From: Delftia tsuruhatensis
GTDB lineage: Bacteria; Pseudomonadota; Gammaproteobacteria; Burkholderiales; Burkholderiaceae_C
NCBI RefSeq assembly: GCF_903815225.1
Contig: NZ_LR813084.1
Location: 4,364,001-4,428,000 of the forward strand
Length of the DNA: 64,000 nt
Direction of reading: 5' to 3'
The notes under the pieces were generated by a model. The model did no database searches. It worked only from the letters and a program-made list of their open reading frames with translations, and had not been told where the DNA came from. The stretch's first letter is position 1. The number at the start of each line of letters is the position of its first letter. The position numbers were made by a program, and so were the translations under genes. This document shows positions 26,239-34,660 of the stretch, piece after piece.

Positions 26239-29076
26239 ATGCAAGAAACCAGATCCACCTGCCCCTACTGCGGCGTAGGCTGCGGTGTCCTCATCGAAAG
26301 CGACGGCGCGCGCATCACGGGCGTGCGCGGCGATCCGTCCCATCCCGCCAACCACGGGCGCCTGTGCACCAAGGGCAGCACGCTGCACCTGACGGCCGCC
26401 CCCGCCCTGGCGCGGCAGACACGGCTGCTCCAGCCGGCACTGCGTACCGCACGCGGCGCTGCGCCGCAGGCTCTCTCCTGGGACGCGGCGCTGGACCTGG
26501 CCGCCGCGCGCCTGGCCGGCATCGTGCGGGAGCACGGGCCCGACGCCGTGGGCCTGTACGTCAGCGGCCAGTTGCTGACCGAGGACTACTACGTCTTCAA
26601 CAAGCTGGCCAAGGGCCTGATCGGCACCAACAACATCGACACCAATTCGCGCCTGTGCATGAGCAGCGCCGTGGCCGGCTACAAGCTCACGCTGGGCGCC
26701 GACGCGCCGCCCGCCTGCTATGAGGATGTCGACCATGCGGACTGCCTCTTCATCGTGGGCAGCAACACCGCCTGGGCCCACCCCATCCTGATGCGGCGCA
26801 TCGAGCAGGCGCGCGCCGCGCGCCCCCGGATGAAAATCATCGTGGCCGATCCGCGCCGCACGGAAACCGCAGGCCTGGCCGATCTGTTCCTGCCGCTGCG
26901 CCCGGGCAGCGACACCCTGCTGTTCCACGGCCTCCTGCACATCATGGAACTGGAGGGCTGGCTGGACGAGGGCTACATCGCGCGCCACACCAGCGGCTTC
27001 GCCGGGCTGCAGGCCCTGGTGAGAGATGCCACGCCCGAGCGCGTGAGCGAGGCCTGCGGCCTGCCGCGCCATGACCTGTTCCAGGCCGCGCAATGGTTTG
27101 CGCTGGGCGGCGGCACGCAGGCCGGCAGCCGCCGAGGTGCGACGCTGAGCCTGTACTGCCAGGGCCTGAACCAGAGCAGCAACGGCACCGCCAAGAACGC
27201 GGCGCTGATCAACCTGCACCTGGCCACGGGCCAGATGGGGCGCGCGGGCGCGGGGCCGTTCTCGCTCACGGGCCAGCCCAATGCCATGGGCGGGCGCGAG
27301 GTCGGCGGCATGGCCAATCTGCTGTCGGCCCACCGCGACCTGGCCAACCCCGCCCACCGCGCCGAGGTCGCTGCGCTGTGGGGCGTGGACGACGTGCCCG
27401 CGCGCCCCGGCAAGACCGCCGTGGAGATGTTCGAGGCCGCCGCCGAGGGAGAGATCCGCGCGCTGTGGATAGCCTGTACCAACCCTGCCCAGAGCCTGCC
27501 CGACCAGGCCCTGGTGCGGCGCGCGCTGCAGCGCGCGGAATTCGTCATCGTGCAAGAGTCCTTCGCCACCACGGCCACCTGCACCTATGCCGACCTGCTG
27601 CTGCCGGCCTCCACCTGGGGCGAGAAGATCGGCACCGTCACCAACAGCGAACGGCGCATCTCGCGCGTGCGTGCCGCCGTGCCCGCGCCGGGTCAGGCGC
27701 GCCATGACTGGCGCATCGCCGTGGACTGCGCTCGCCGCATGGAGACCTTGCTGCGCCCGGGCCTGCCCACCTTGTTTCCCTACGACACCGAAAACGCCGC
27801 CATGGGCGCCGAGGCCATCTGGAACGAGCACCGCGAAAGCACCCGAGGACGGGACCTGGACATCACCGGCCTGTCCTGGCCCCTGCTGGAGGCGCAGGGG
27901 CCGCAGCAATGGCCCCTGCCCGAAGGCACGCCCCAGGGCCGCGCCAGACTCTACGAAGACGGCCGCTTTCCCACGCCCGATGGCCGTGCGCGGTTCAGCA
28001 CCCTTGGCTGGCAGTCGCCGGCCGAGGCGCCGGATGCCGGCCACCCCTTCAGCCTGACCACGGGCCGGCTGCGCGACCAGTGGCACGGCATGAGCCGCAC
28101 GGGCCAGCTGGGACGCCTGTTCGGCCATGCGGCCGAGCCCCGCGTGCACATGCATGCCGGCGACATGCAACAGCGCCAGCTGCGCGACGGCGATCTCGTG
28201 CGGCTGAGCAGCCGGCGCGGCTCCATTCTTCTTCCCGTACAGGCCGACGCGGGACTGTCCCCATCCCGATTGTTCGTACCCATGCACTGGGGTGGAGAGT
28301 ACCTGGGAGGCAACGCCTCGGGCGGCATCAACGCGCTGACCACGCCAGCCCTCTGCCCCGCCTCCAGACAGCCCGAGCTCAAGCACACCGCCGTCAGCCT
28401 GGACAGGGCCGAGCTGCCCTGGACCCTGCTGGCCATGGCCTGGCTTCCCGAAGGCCGGGTGCTGACCGTGCGCGAACAACTGGCAGCGCTCATGCCCCGC
28501 TTCGCCTTCGCCAGCTGCGTGCCCTTCGGCAATGCCGTGCCGCTCGAGGAGGCGGCCCGGGCCCGCCACGGCGTGCTGCTGCGCGCCGCCGCGCACGAGG
28601 CCCCTGAAGAATCCCTGCTGCGGCACATCGAAACCCTGCTGGGACTGGATACGGCCGACACCCTGCGCTATAGCGACAGCGGCCGCCAGCACAGCCGTGC
28701 ACTGCGGCTGGACCATGCAGCCGCATCCACCAAGGTCGAGGCCCTGCTGCTGGCAGGCGACACGCGCGCCGCAAGCTGGCTGTCCACCCTGCTCCTGGAC
28801 CAGTTGCCGGCCCAGGACTACGGGCGCCTGCTGCTCATGCCCAGCGGCAGTGCGCCCCTGGCACTCAAGCCGCGCGCGCGCCAGGTCTGCGCCTGCTTCG
28901 ATGTGGACGAGGACGCCATCGAAGGCCTGCTGTCCGGCTGCAGGGGCAGCGCTGATGCCCGCCTGGCCGAACTCCAGGGCCGCTTGCGCTGCGGCACCCA
29001 CTGCGGCTCCTGCCTGCCCGAGCTCAAGCGCATGGTCCGCCAAGCGCCTTCCGCGCGGGACCACGCCTCGGCATGA
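26239..29076 (+). CDS. nasA: Assimilatory nitrate reductase catalytic subunit with C-terminal BFD-like domain
   Basis: A 945-residue molybdopterin enzyme that reduces nitrate to nitrite in the cytoplasm. The N-terminal [4Fe-4S] ligands are Cys8, Cys11, Cys15 and Cys43 (CPYCGVGC then RLCTKG). Bis-MGD contacts include TNNIDTNSRLCMSSAVAGYK, whose Cys is the likely Mo ligand, and GQPNAMGGREVGGMANLL. The dinucleotide-binding C-terminal domain starts near ATPFSLTTGRLRDQWHGMSR. A BFD-like [2Fe-2S] domain closes the protein (about 885-930), with CACFDVDED and CGTHCGSC, as in Klebsiella NasA. There is no Tat signal, fitting an assimilatory enzyme. The start gives MQETRSTCPYC directly before the cluster motif; the frame extends upstream only as overlap with the flavoprotein gene. 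Confidence 0.95.
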   Translation: MQETRSTCPYCGVGCGVLIESDGARITGVRGDPSHPANHGRLCTKGSTLHLTAAPALARQTRLLQPALRTARGAAPQALSWDAALDLAAARLAGIVREHGPDAVGLYVSGQLLTEDYYVFNKLAKGLIGTNNIDTNSRLCMSSAVAGYKLTLGADAPPACYEDVDHADCLFIVGSNTAWAHPILMRRIEQARAARPRMKIIVADPRRTETAGLADLFLPLRPGSDTLLFHGLLHIMELEGWLDEGYIARHTSGFAGLQALVRDATPERVSEACGLPRHDLFQAAQWFALGGGTQAGSRRGATLSLYCQGLNQSSNGTAKNAALINLHLATGQMGRAGAGPFSLTGQPNAMGGREVGGMANLLSAHRDLANPAHRAEVAALWGVDDVPARPGKTAVEMFEAAAEGEIRALWIACTNPAQSLPDQALVRRALQRAEFVIVQESFATTATCTYADLLLPASTWGEKIGTVTNSERRISRVRAAVPAPGQARHDWRIAVDCARRMETLLRPGLPTLFPYDTENAAMGAEAIWNEHRESTRGRDLDITGLSWPLLEAQGPQQWPLPEGTPQGRARLYEDGRFPTPDGRARFSTLGWQSPAEAPDAGHPFSLTTGRLRDQWHGMSRTGQLGRLFGHAAEPRVHMHAGDMQQRQLRDGDLVRLSSRRGSILLPVQADAGLSPSRLFVPMHWGGEYLGGNASGGINALTTPALCPASRQPELKHTAVSLDRAELPWTLLAMAWLPEGRVLTVREQLAALMPRFAFASCVPFGNAVPLEEAARARHGVLLRAAAHEAPEESLLRHIETLLGLDTADTLRYSDSGRQHSRALRLDHAAASTKVEALLLAGDTRAASWLSTLLLDQLPAQDYGRLLLMPSGSAPLALKPRARQVCACFDVDEDAIEGLLSGCRGSADARLAELQGRLRCGTHCGSCLPELKRMVRQAPSARDHASA

Positions 29077-29175
29077 AAGACCGCCATCAAAGATGGGTTT
29101 GCATATATAGCAAAAAGTAATGAAACCTGCGGGAAAATATGCCCCACAGGATTCACCTCCCACGACCACAACGCC
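29077..29175. other. AT-rich gap between nasA and ybiB
   Basis: This 99-bp gap is much richer in A and T than its surroundings. It contains the interrupted repeat TTTGC-ATATATA-GCAAA (29097-29113). An internal promoter or regulator site for ybiB-cobA is possible, but no clear -35/-10 pair or sigma-54 element is visible. Confidence 0.3.
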
Positions 29176-30120
29176 ATGGGCATCAGCCAATACATCAAGG
29201 AAATAGGCCGCGGCGCACGCGGAGCCAAGGCCCTGGACCGCGCACAGGCGAGCGACCTGTTCGGCCAGGTGCTGGATGGCGGCGTCAGCGACCTGGAGAT
29301 CGGCGCCTTCTGCATCGCCATGCGCATCAAGGGCGAGACCGTCGAGGAAATGAGCGGCTTTCTCGATGCCGTGCACGCGCGCGCGGCACGCTTTCCCGCC
29401 AGTGCCTCGGGCCGGCCCGTGATCGTGCTGCCCAGCTACAACGGCGCACGCCGCCTGCCTGTGCTCACCCCGCTGCTGGCCTTGCTGCTGGCGCGCGAGG
29501 GCCTGCCCGTGCTGCTGCACGGCATGCGCACCGAAGCGCGCCGCATCCTGGCCAGCGATGTCCTCCAGGCGCTGGGCCTGCCGGGGCTGCCAGCCCCCCA
29601 GGCCCTGGCCGGCGGCCAGGTGGCCCACCTCCATACCGAGCACTTGCACCCGGCCCTGGCGCGGCTGCTGTCCGTGCGCGAGGTCATCGGCCTGCGCAAT
29701 CCGGGGCACAGCGTGGTCAAGCTGCTGGCGCCCTGCGCGGGCCCGTCCCTGCTGGTGACCGCCTACACCCACCCCGAATACCTGCCCATGCTGCATGGCA
29801 CCTTCGAGGCGCTGGCCATGAACGCCCTGCTCTCGCGCGGGCTCGAAGGCGAAGTCGCGGCCGACCCGCGGCGGCTGCCGCGCTACGACGGCTTCATCGC
29901 CGGCGCCCACCAATTGCTGGCCGAGCAGCAAGGCGGCACGGCCTCCGAAGTGCCGGGCCTGCCGTCCGAGATCGACGTGACCAGCACGGCGCGCTACACC
30001 GAGGCCGTGCTTGCCGGCCGGCTGCCGGTACCACCCGCGCTCATGCGCCAGATGGAACATATCGTGCACCTCGCCAGCCAGATCCACGCAACATCCACCC
30101 CAGACGAAGCCCTGCCATGA
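29176..30120 (+). CDS. ybiB: YbiB-family DNA-binding protein (TrpD2-like)
   Basis: A 314-residue member of the YbiB/TrpD2 family, which has the fold of anthranilate phosphoribosyltransferase but binds nucleic acid instead. The helical N-terminal domain shows MGISQYIKEIGRGARGAKAL, followed by FCIAMRIKGETVEEMSGFLD near residues 45-64. The phosphoribosyl-type loop is replaced by LPSYNGARRLPVLTPLLAL near 84-102. GLRNPGHSVVKLLAPCAGPS near 173-192 is a family hallmark. It is 99 bp downstream of nasA and its stop overlaps the cobA start (ATGA), so it belongs to the nitrate operon. E. coli ybiB is LexA-linked; a role in nitrogen assimilation is not known. Confidence 0.9.
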   Translation: MGISQYIKEIGRGARGAKALDRAQASDLFGQVLDGGVSDLEIGAFCIAMRIKGETVEEMSGFLDAVHARAARFPASASGRPVIVLPSYNGARRLPVLTPLLALLLAREGLPVLLHGMRTEARRILASDVLQALGLPGLPAPQALAGGQVAHLHTEHLHPALARLLSVREVIGLRNPGHSVVKLLAPCAGPSLLVTAYTHPEYLPMLHGTFEALAMNALLSRGLEGEVAADPRRLPRYDGFIAGAHQLLAEQQGGTASEVPGLPSEIDVTSTARYTEAVLAGRLPVPPALMRQMEHIVHLASQIHATSTPDEALP

Positions 30121-30929
30121 CGACCCCGTCCCTCCCCCCCGCCAACACCGCCCGCGCAGGCAGTTGCACCCTGGTCGGCGCCGGCCCCGGCGACCCCGAA
30201 CTGCTGACCGTCAAGGCACTCAAGGCCATACAGGCGGCCACCGTGCTGCTGGTGGACGACCTGGTCAGCGACGCCATCGTCGCGCACGCCGCACCCACGG
30301 CACGCATCGTCTACGTGGGCAAGCGCGGCGGCTGCAAGAGCACGCCCCAGGCCTTCATCGAAAAGCTGATGCTGTCGGCCGTGCAGGAGGGCGAAAACGT
30401 GGTGCGCCTGAAGGGTGGCGACCCTTTCATCTTCGGTCGCGGCGGCGAAGAGGTCGAACACCTGCGCGAAGCCGGCATCGAAGTCCAGGTCGTCAATGGC
30501 ATCACGGCCGGCCTGGCGGGCATCACCAGCCTGGGCGCGCCACTCACCCACCGCGACCACGCCCACGGCGTGGTCTTCATCACCGGCCATGCCAAGCCGG
30601 GCGACAGCGGCACAGACTGGCGCCAGCTGGCCGCCACCGCGCGCGACGCCAGGCTCACCCTGGTGGTCTACATGGGTGTGAGCGGCGTGGACCATATCAG
30701 CGCCGAGCTGATGCATGGCCTGCCCTCAGCCACGCCGGTGGCCGTGATCCAGCACGCCAGCCTGCCCCGGCAGCGTCACGCCCTGACCACGCTGGGCGCG
30801 CTGGCGCAGTGCATCAAGGACAGCGGCCTGGGCAGCCCCAGCGTCATCGTCGTGGGCGACGTGGTGCGGGGCGTACAGGCCATGCAAGCGCCCCAGGGAT
30901 CGACGGCGGCGCAGGCGGCGGTTGCCTGA
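30117..30929 (+). CDS. cobA: Uroporphyrinogen-III C-methyltransferase (SUMT)
   Basis: A 270-residue SAM-dependent methyltransferase making precorrin-2 from uroporphyrinogen III, the entry to siroheme (and cobalamin). Family motifs in order: LVGAGPGDPELLTVKALKAI (about residues 19-38), VYVGKRGGCKSTPQ near 64, VVRLKGGDPFIFGRGGEEVE near 95-114 and GITAGLAGITSLGAPLTHRD near 127-146. There is no CysG-type Fe-chelatase/dehydrogenase extension, so siroheme needs another enzyme. Siroheme is the cofactor of assimilatory nitrite reductase, which explains its place after nasA; no nitrite reductase gene lies in the window. The ATG overlaps the ybiB stop. Confidence 0.96.
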   Translation: MTTPSLPPANTARAGSCTLVGAGPGDPELLTVKALKAIQAATVLLVDDLVSDAIVAHAAPTARIVYVGKRGGCKSTPQAFIEKLMLSAVQEGENVVRLKGGDPFIFGRGGEEVEHLREAGIEVQVVNGITAGLAGITSLGAPLTHRDHAHGVVFITGHAKPGDSGTDWRQLAATARDARLTLVVYMGVSGVDHISAELMHGLPSATPVAVIQHASLPRQRHALTTLGALAQCIKDSGLGSPSVIVVGDVVRGVQAMQAPQGSTAAQAAVA

Positions 30930-31074
30930 ATCGCCAAAGGATATGACTATCGATCAACAAAAGAATTAGTTTTCATCAAAAATCCTTCTTCACTGCCGAA
31001 AAGCGGGTAACCCCTGTTTTTGCAAGCCGTGGGCATGGCCGTCAGACGGTCACGCTGCCACCGGAGAGGATTGA

Positions 31075-34000
31075 ATGGAAACCCCAGGCCCGACCCCTTT
31101 TGCCGCCGGCCGCTGCCCTCGTGCGGCCGGCCCCGCGCGCCGCCCGCGCGGAGCGACGCCGCACTGGCGTCATGCCGCGGTGCAGGTCCTGGCCTGCGCC
31201 GTGCTCGCCCTGCCTTGGCCCGCGCCCTGCCACGCCGCTGCAGCAGACATTCTGCTGGCGGCACGGGGAACGTCCGCCGCGCAGGCCTGGCTCAAGCCTG
31301 CTCAGCGCCGATGGCTGGAGGAGCGAGGCCCGCTGACCCTGGGCATCTCCACGCCCGACCACCCGCCGCTGGGCATGCTCGATGCCGGGCGTTTCCAGGG
31401 CATCACGGCCGACTATCTGGGATTGCTGTTTCCCACGCCAGTGCGCATCCGGGCCTATGCCTCGCGCGCGGCCATGCTCGACGCGCTTCAGCGCGGCGAG
31501 ATCGACCTGGGGTGCGGGGGCACCGCACTGGAGGCCGCGCGCAGCGAGCTGCGGCTGAGCGAGCCCTATCTGCCAAGCCAGCCCGTGCTGGTGTCGGTGA
31601 TGGATGCGCCCTTCGACCCGAAGCGCAAGGGCACCCGCCTGGCCATGACGCCAGAACAGCTGCCGCGCTCGCTGGTCGCGGCCGCCTATCCCGCCAGCGA
31701 GCTGGTGACCTACGAAACGCCGCGCAGGGCGCTGGAGGCGTTGAGCCTGGGCGAAATCGACGCCTTCATCGGAGACACCGTCTCCGTGCACTATCTGATG
31801 CAGGCCCACTCACTGCTCAACCTGCGCGTACAGGGCTTCGCTCCCGTCGAAAGCCGGGGCTTCGGATTCCTGCTGAGGCAGGACGACACGCTGCTGGGCG
31901 CCTACCTCGACCAGGCCCTGCCCCGGATCGCCATGCAACATGGCGACGACATCCTGCGCGGCTGGAGCGGCAGCCACAGGCCACTGCAGATCGGCGACCG
32001 CGTGACCCTCACGCCGGCCGAGCAACGCTGGCTGGACACGCATCCCAGCGTGCGGGTGGCACTGAACGGTTCCCTGGGCTCGCTGGGTCGGGTGGATCCC
32101 GAGGGCCATGCCCATGGCATAGGCCCCGACTATCTGGAACTGATCGGCCGCCGCACCGGTCTGCGGTTCGAGTACACCGGCGCGCGCAACTACGCCGAGC
32201 TCGAGGCCCTGCTGGGGACAGGCCGCGCGCTTCTCACGCCGACCTACACCCCGCCGCAGGATCCGTCCCCCGCAGTCCATCTGCTGGCACCGTTCCTGCG
32301 CAGCTCGGTCGTGGTGATGACCCTGCCCCATGCACAGGCTGCTCCTGCACAGCCGCCGAAGCCAAGGCGCATACACCACCTCCATGAGCTTGCGGGCCAG
32401 CGCGTGGCCATGGTGGCCGGCTTCTTTCTGGAAGGGGTGGTCAGGCGTGAGCATCCCGCCATACGGCTGCAGATGTACCCTGACCTGGTCCAGGCCCTGT
32501 CCAGCGTGGAAGCCGGCAGCAGCGATGCCTTCGTGGGCAACGACCATGCGGCGCGCTATGCCAACGCTCTGCAGCACGAAGGCCGCCTGCAGCTGACCGG
32601 CATCCTCGACGACTACACGCGCCCCGTCGGCCTGGCCGTGCATGCCTCCGCGCCCGAACTGCGCAGCATCCTGGAAAAAGCCCAGTTGTCCATCGCGCCC
32701 GAGGAAGTGGCCACCATCGTCAATCACTGGGCGCCCCGCGATCACGCCGGCGGCGCCCGATTCTGGCGCGAGCATCGCCAGCGCCTGCTGCTGCTGGCCT
32801 GCGCGCTGGCACTGGCCACCGCCATCTCGCTTTTCTGGGGCCTGCGCCTGAGCCGGCAGGTGCGCAGGACACGCCGTGCCGAGCGGCGCGCGGAGGCCGC
32901 CAACCAGGCAAAGAGCCTGTTTCTTTCCACGACCAGCCACGAGATCCGCACGCCCCTGAGCGCCATCATCGGCCTGCTGGAGCTGGCCCAGGACAGGGAA
33001 AAGCTGGGCCTGCCCCATCGAGAGCCCCTGGCCAACGCCCGCAAGGCGTCCCAGAGCCTGCTGCTGCTCCTGGGCAATGTCCTGGACCTGCACCGCATCG
33101 AATCGGGCCATATCGACTCCACTGCCCAGCCCGTGGCACTGAAACCATTGATCGAGGAAATGGCGCCCTTGCTGCAGGGCCTGGCACATGCCAAGCAACT
33201 GGCGCTGCACACCGACGTCGGGGCGGACGTGGACCGCTGCGTGACGGCGGATCCCCTGCACCTCAAGCAGATTCTTTTCAATCTGCTGAGCAATGCCATC
33301 AAGTTCACCGAGCGCGGCAGTGTCACGCTGCGCGCCCAGGGCGCCAGCCGCCACGGGCGCATGCTGCTGCAACTGGAAGTCGAGGACACGGGAATAGGCA
33401 TTTCGCCCCATGACCAGGCCCGCCTGTTCCAGGCCTTCTCCCAGGTCGACGCCGCCGGGCAGGCCCAGGCCTTCGGCAGCGGCCTGGGCCTGAGCATCAC
33501 GCGCCGCCTGGTGGAACACATGGGAGGGACCATCCACCTGGACAGCGCCCCCGGCAAGGGATCGTGCTTCCGGGTAAGGCTGAGCCTTCCCCTGGCACAC
33601 GCCGATGCAGGCCCTGCTGGCGGCCCGTTGCTGCATGCCGCCATGGCCCAGGACAGCGCCGGCCGCCAGGGACAGGGCGGCATCCGGATCCTGGCCGTGG
33701 AAGACTATCTGTTCAACCGCGAGCTGCTCAAGAGCCAGCTGGCAGCCCTGGGCCACAGCATTGTCCTGGCGAGCGATGGGCAGGAAGCATGGTCATGCTG
33801 CCTGGCCGAGCCCTTCGACCTGATCATCACCGATGGCCGCATGCCCCAGATGGACGGCGTCGAACTCATCCGGCGGCTTCGCCAACACGAGCAGGAGGGC
33901 CGTTTGCGCCGCTGCCACGTGGTCGCGCTGACCGCCAGCACCGACGCATCGGAGGCACGGCGCTACCTCCAGGCCGGCGCCGACGAGGTGCTGTCCAAGC

Positions 34001-34101
34001 CAGCCTCCATGGAGGACCTGCAACGCATCGCCAGCCAGGTCGAGGAGGACCTGCACGGCGGCTGCATGCCGCCGCGTCCGACCCTCGTCAGCCCGGCCTG
34101 A
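31075..34101 (+). CDS. EvgS-like hybrid sensor kinase with two solute-binding domains
   Basis: A 1008-residue membrane hybrid histidine kinase. After a signal segment (VLACAVLALPWPAPCHAAAA), two tandem family-3 solute-binding domains fill the periplasmic part (about residues 80-300 and 320-555). Each starts with the WLEERGPLTLGIST / WLDTHPSVRVALNG pattern seen in EvgS and BvgS. One helix (about 568-588) leads to HisKA with His622 in TSHEIRTPLSAI. HATPase_c follows (NLLSNAIKFTERG; DTGIGISPHDQARLFQAF; GSGLGLSITRRLVEHMGG), then a receiver with Asp920 in ITDGRMPQMDG. No PAS domain and no C-terminal Hpt domain are present, unlike EvgS/BvgS. No response regulator is adjacent. The last 14 bp overlap the convergent thioesterase gene. 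Confidence 0.93.
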   Translation: METPGPTPFAAGRCPRAAGPARRPRGATPHWRHAAVQVLACAVLALPWPAPCHAAAADILLAARGTSAAQAWLKPAQRRWLEERGPLTLGISTPDHPPLGMLDAGRFQGITADYLGLLFPTPVRIRAYASRAAMLDALQRGEIDLGCGGTALEAARSELRLSEPYLPSQPVLVSVMDAPFDPKRKGTRLAMTPEQLPRSLVAAAYPASELVTYETPRRALEALSLGEIDAFIGDTVSVHYLMQAHSLLNLRVQGFAPVESRGFGFLLRQDDTLLGAYLDQALPRIAMQHGDDILRGWSGSHRPLQIGDRVTLTPAEQRWLDTHPSVRVALNGSLGSLGRVDPEGHAHGIGPDYLELIGRRTGLRFEYTGARNYAELEALLGTGRALLTPTYTPPQDPSPAVHLLAPFLRSSVVVMTLPHAQAAPAQPPKPRRIHHLHELAGQRVAMVAGFFLEGVVRREHPAIRLQMYPDLVQALSSVEAGSSDAFVGNDHAARYANALQHEGRLQLTGILDDYTRPVGLAVHASAPELRSILEKAQLSIAPEEVATIVNHWAPRDHAGGARFWREHRQRLLLLACALALATAISLFWGLRLSRQVRRTRRAERRAEAANQAKSLFLSTTSHEIRTPLSAIIGLLELAQDREKLGLPHREPLANARKASQSLLLLLGNVLDLHRIESGHIDSTAQPVALKPLIEEMAPLLQGLAHAKQLALHTDVGADVDRCVTADPLHLKQILFNLLSNAIKFTERGSVTLRAQGASRHGRMLLQLEVEDTGIGISPHDQARLFQAFSQVDAAGQAQAFGSGLGLSITRRLVEHMGGTIHLDSAPGKGSCFRVRLSLPLAHADAGPAGGPLLHAAMAQDSAGRQGQGGIRILAVEDYLFNRELLKSQLAALGHSIVLASDGQEAWSCCLAEPFDLIITDGRMPQMDGVELIRRLRQHEQEGRLRRCHVVALTASTDASEARRYLQAGADEVLSKPASMEDLQRIASQVEEDLHGGCMPPRPTLVSPA

Positions 34102-34591
34102 CCGAGCTGCTGGCCGTCACGCGGCTTTGCTCGAAGCGCTGGGCCAGCTCGCGGCGCAGGTCCTTGCGGATCAGAGCCGCCTGCCAGCGGCGCCTTTCCT
34201 CGTCGGTGGAAGGCACCAGCGTCGGCACGGCGGCCGGCTGCTTGTTCTCATCCACGGCCACCATGGTGAAAAAGCAGCTGTTGACATGGCGCACCACCTG
34301 GGTACGGATGTCCTCGGCCACCACCTTGATGCCGATCTCCATCGACGACTTGCCGGTGTGGTTGACGCTGGCCAGGAAGGTCACCAGCTCGCCCACATGG
34401 ATGGGCTGCAGGAACATCACCTGGTCCACGCTCAGCGTGACCACATAGCGGCCCGCATAGCGGCTGGCGCAGGCGTAGGCCACCTGGTCGAGCTGCTTGA
34501 GGATGGCGCCGCCGTGGACGTTGCCCGAAAAGTTCGCCATGTCGGGCGACATGAGCACGGTCATGCTCAGCTGGTGCGATGGGAAATTCAT
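34088..34591 (-). CDS. Hotdog-fold acyl-CoA thioesterase (YciA/BACH type)
   Basis: A 167-residue single-hotdog thioesterase that hydrolyses acyl-CoA to free acid and CoA. The catalytic region NFSGNVHGGAILKQLDQVAY (about residues 20-39) is characteristic of the YciA/BACH branch, with the conserved N-x-x-G-x-V-H-G-G core. HTGKSSMEIGIKVVAE near 76-91 fits the second strand block, and TMVAVDENKQPAAVPTLVP near 107-125 the third. The C-terminus ends in Ser/Arg-rich residues whose codons overlap the 3' end of the hybrid kinase gene on the other strand. Substrate chain length is unknown. Confidence 0.93.
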   Translation of the reverse strand: MNFPSHQLSMTVLMSPDMANFSGNVHGGAILKQLDQVAYACASRYAGRYVVTLSVDQVMFLQPIHVGELVTFLASVNHTGKSSMEIGIKVVAEDIRTQVVRHVNSCFFTMVAVDENKQPAAVPTLVPSTDEERRRWQAALIRKDLRRELAQRFEQSRVTASSSVRPG

Positions 34592-34660
34592 CGAAGGATT
34601 CTAGGAAAAAGCGCCATTGCGCGAGAATGGGCGCCCTTTTGCCCCCCGAGTGACGTTTTT

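Noticed and set aside
26218..30087. 1289-codon open frame on the minus strand opposite nasA and ybiB
   Set aside because: It is the antisense shadow of GC-rich coding sequence. Its translation is His/Gln/Gly/Ala-rich low complexity without domains, while the plus strand encodes clear NasA and YbiB.
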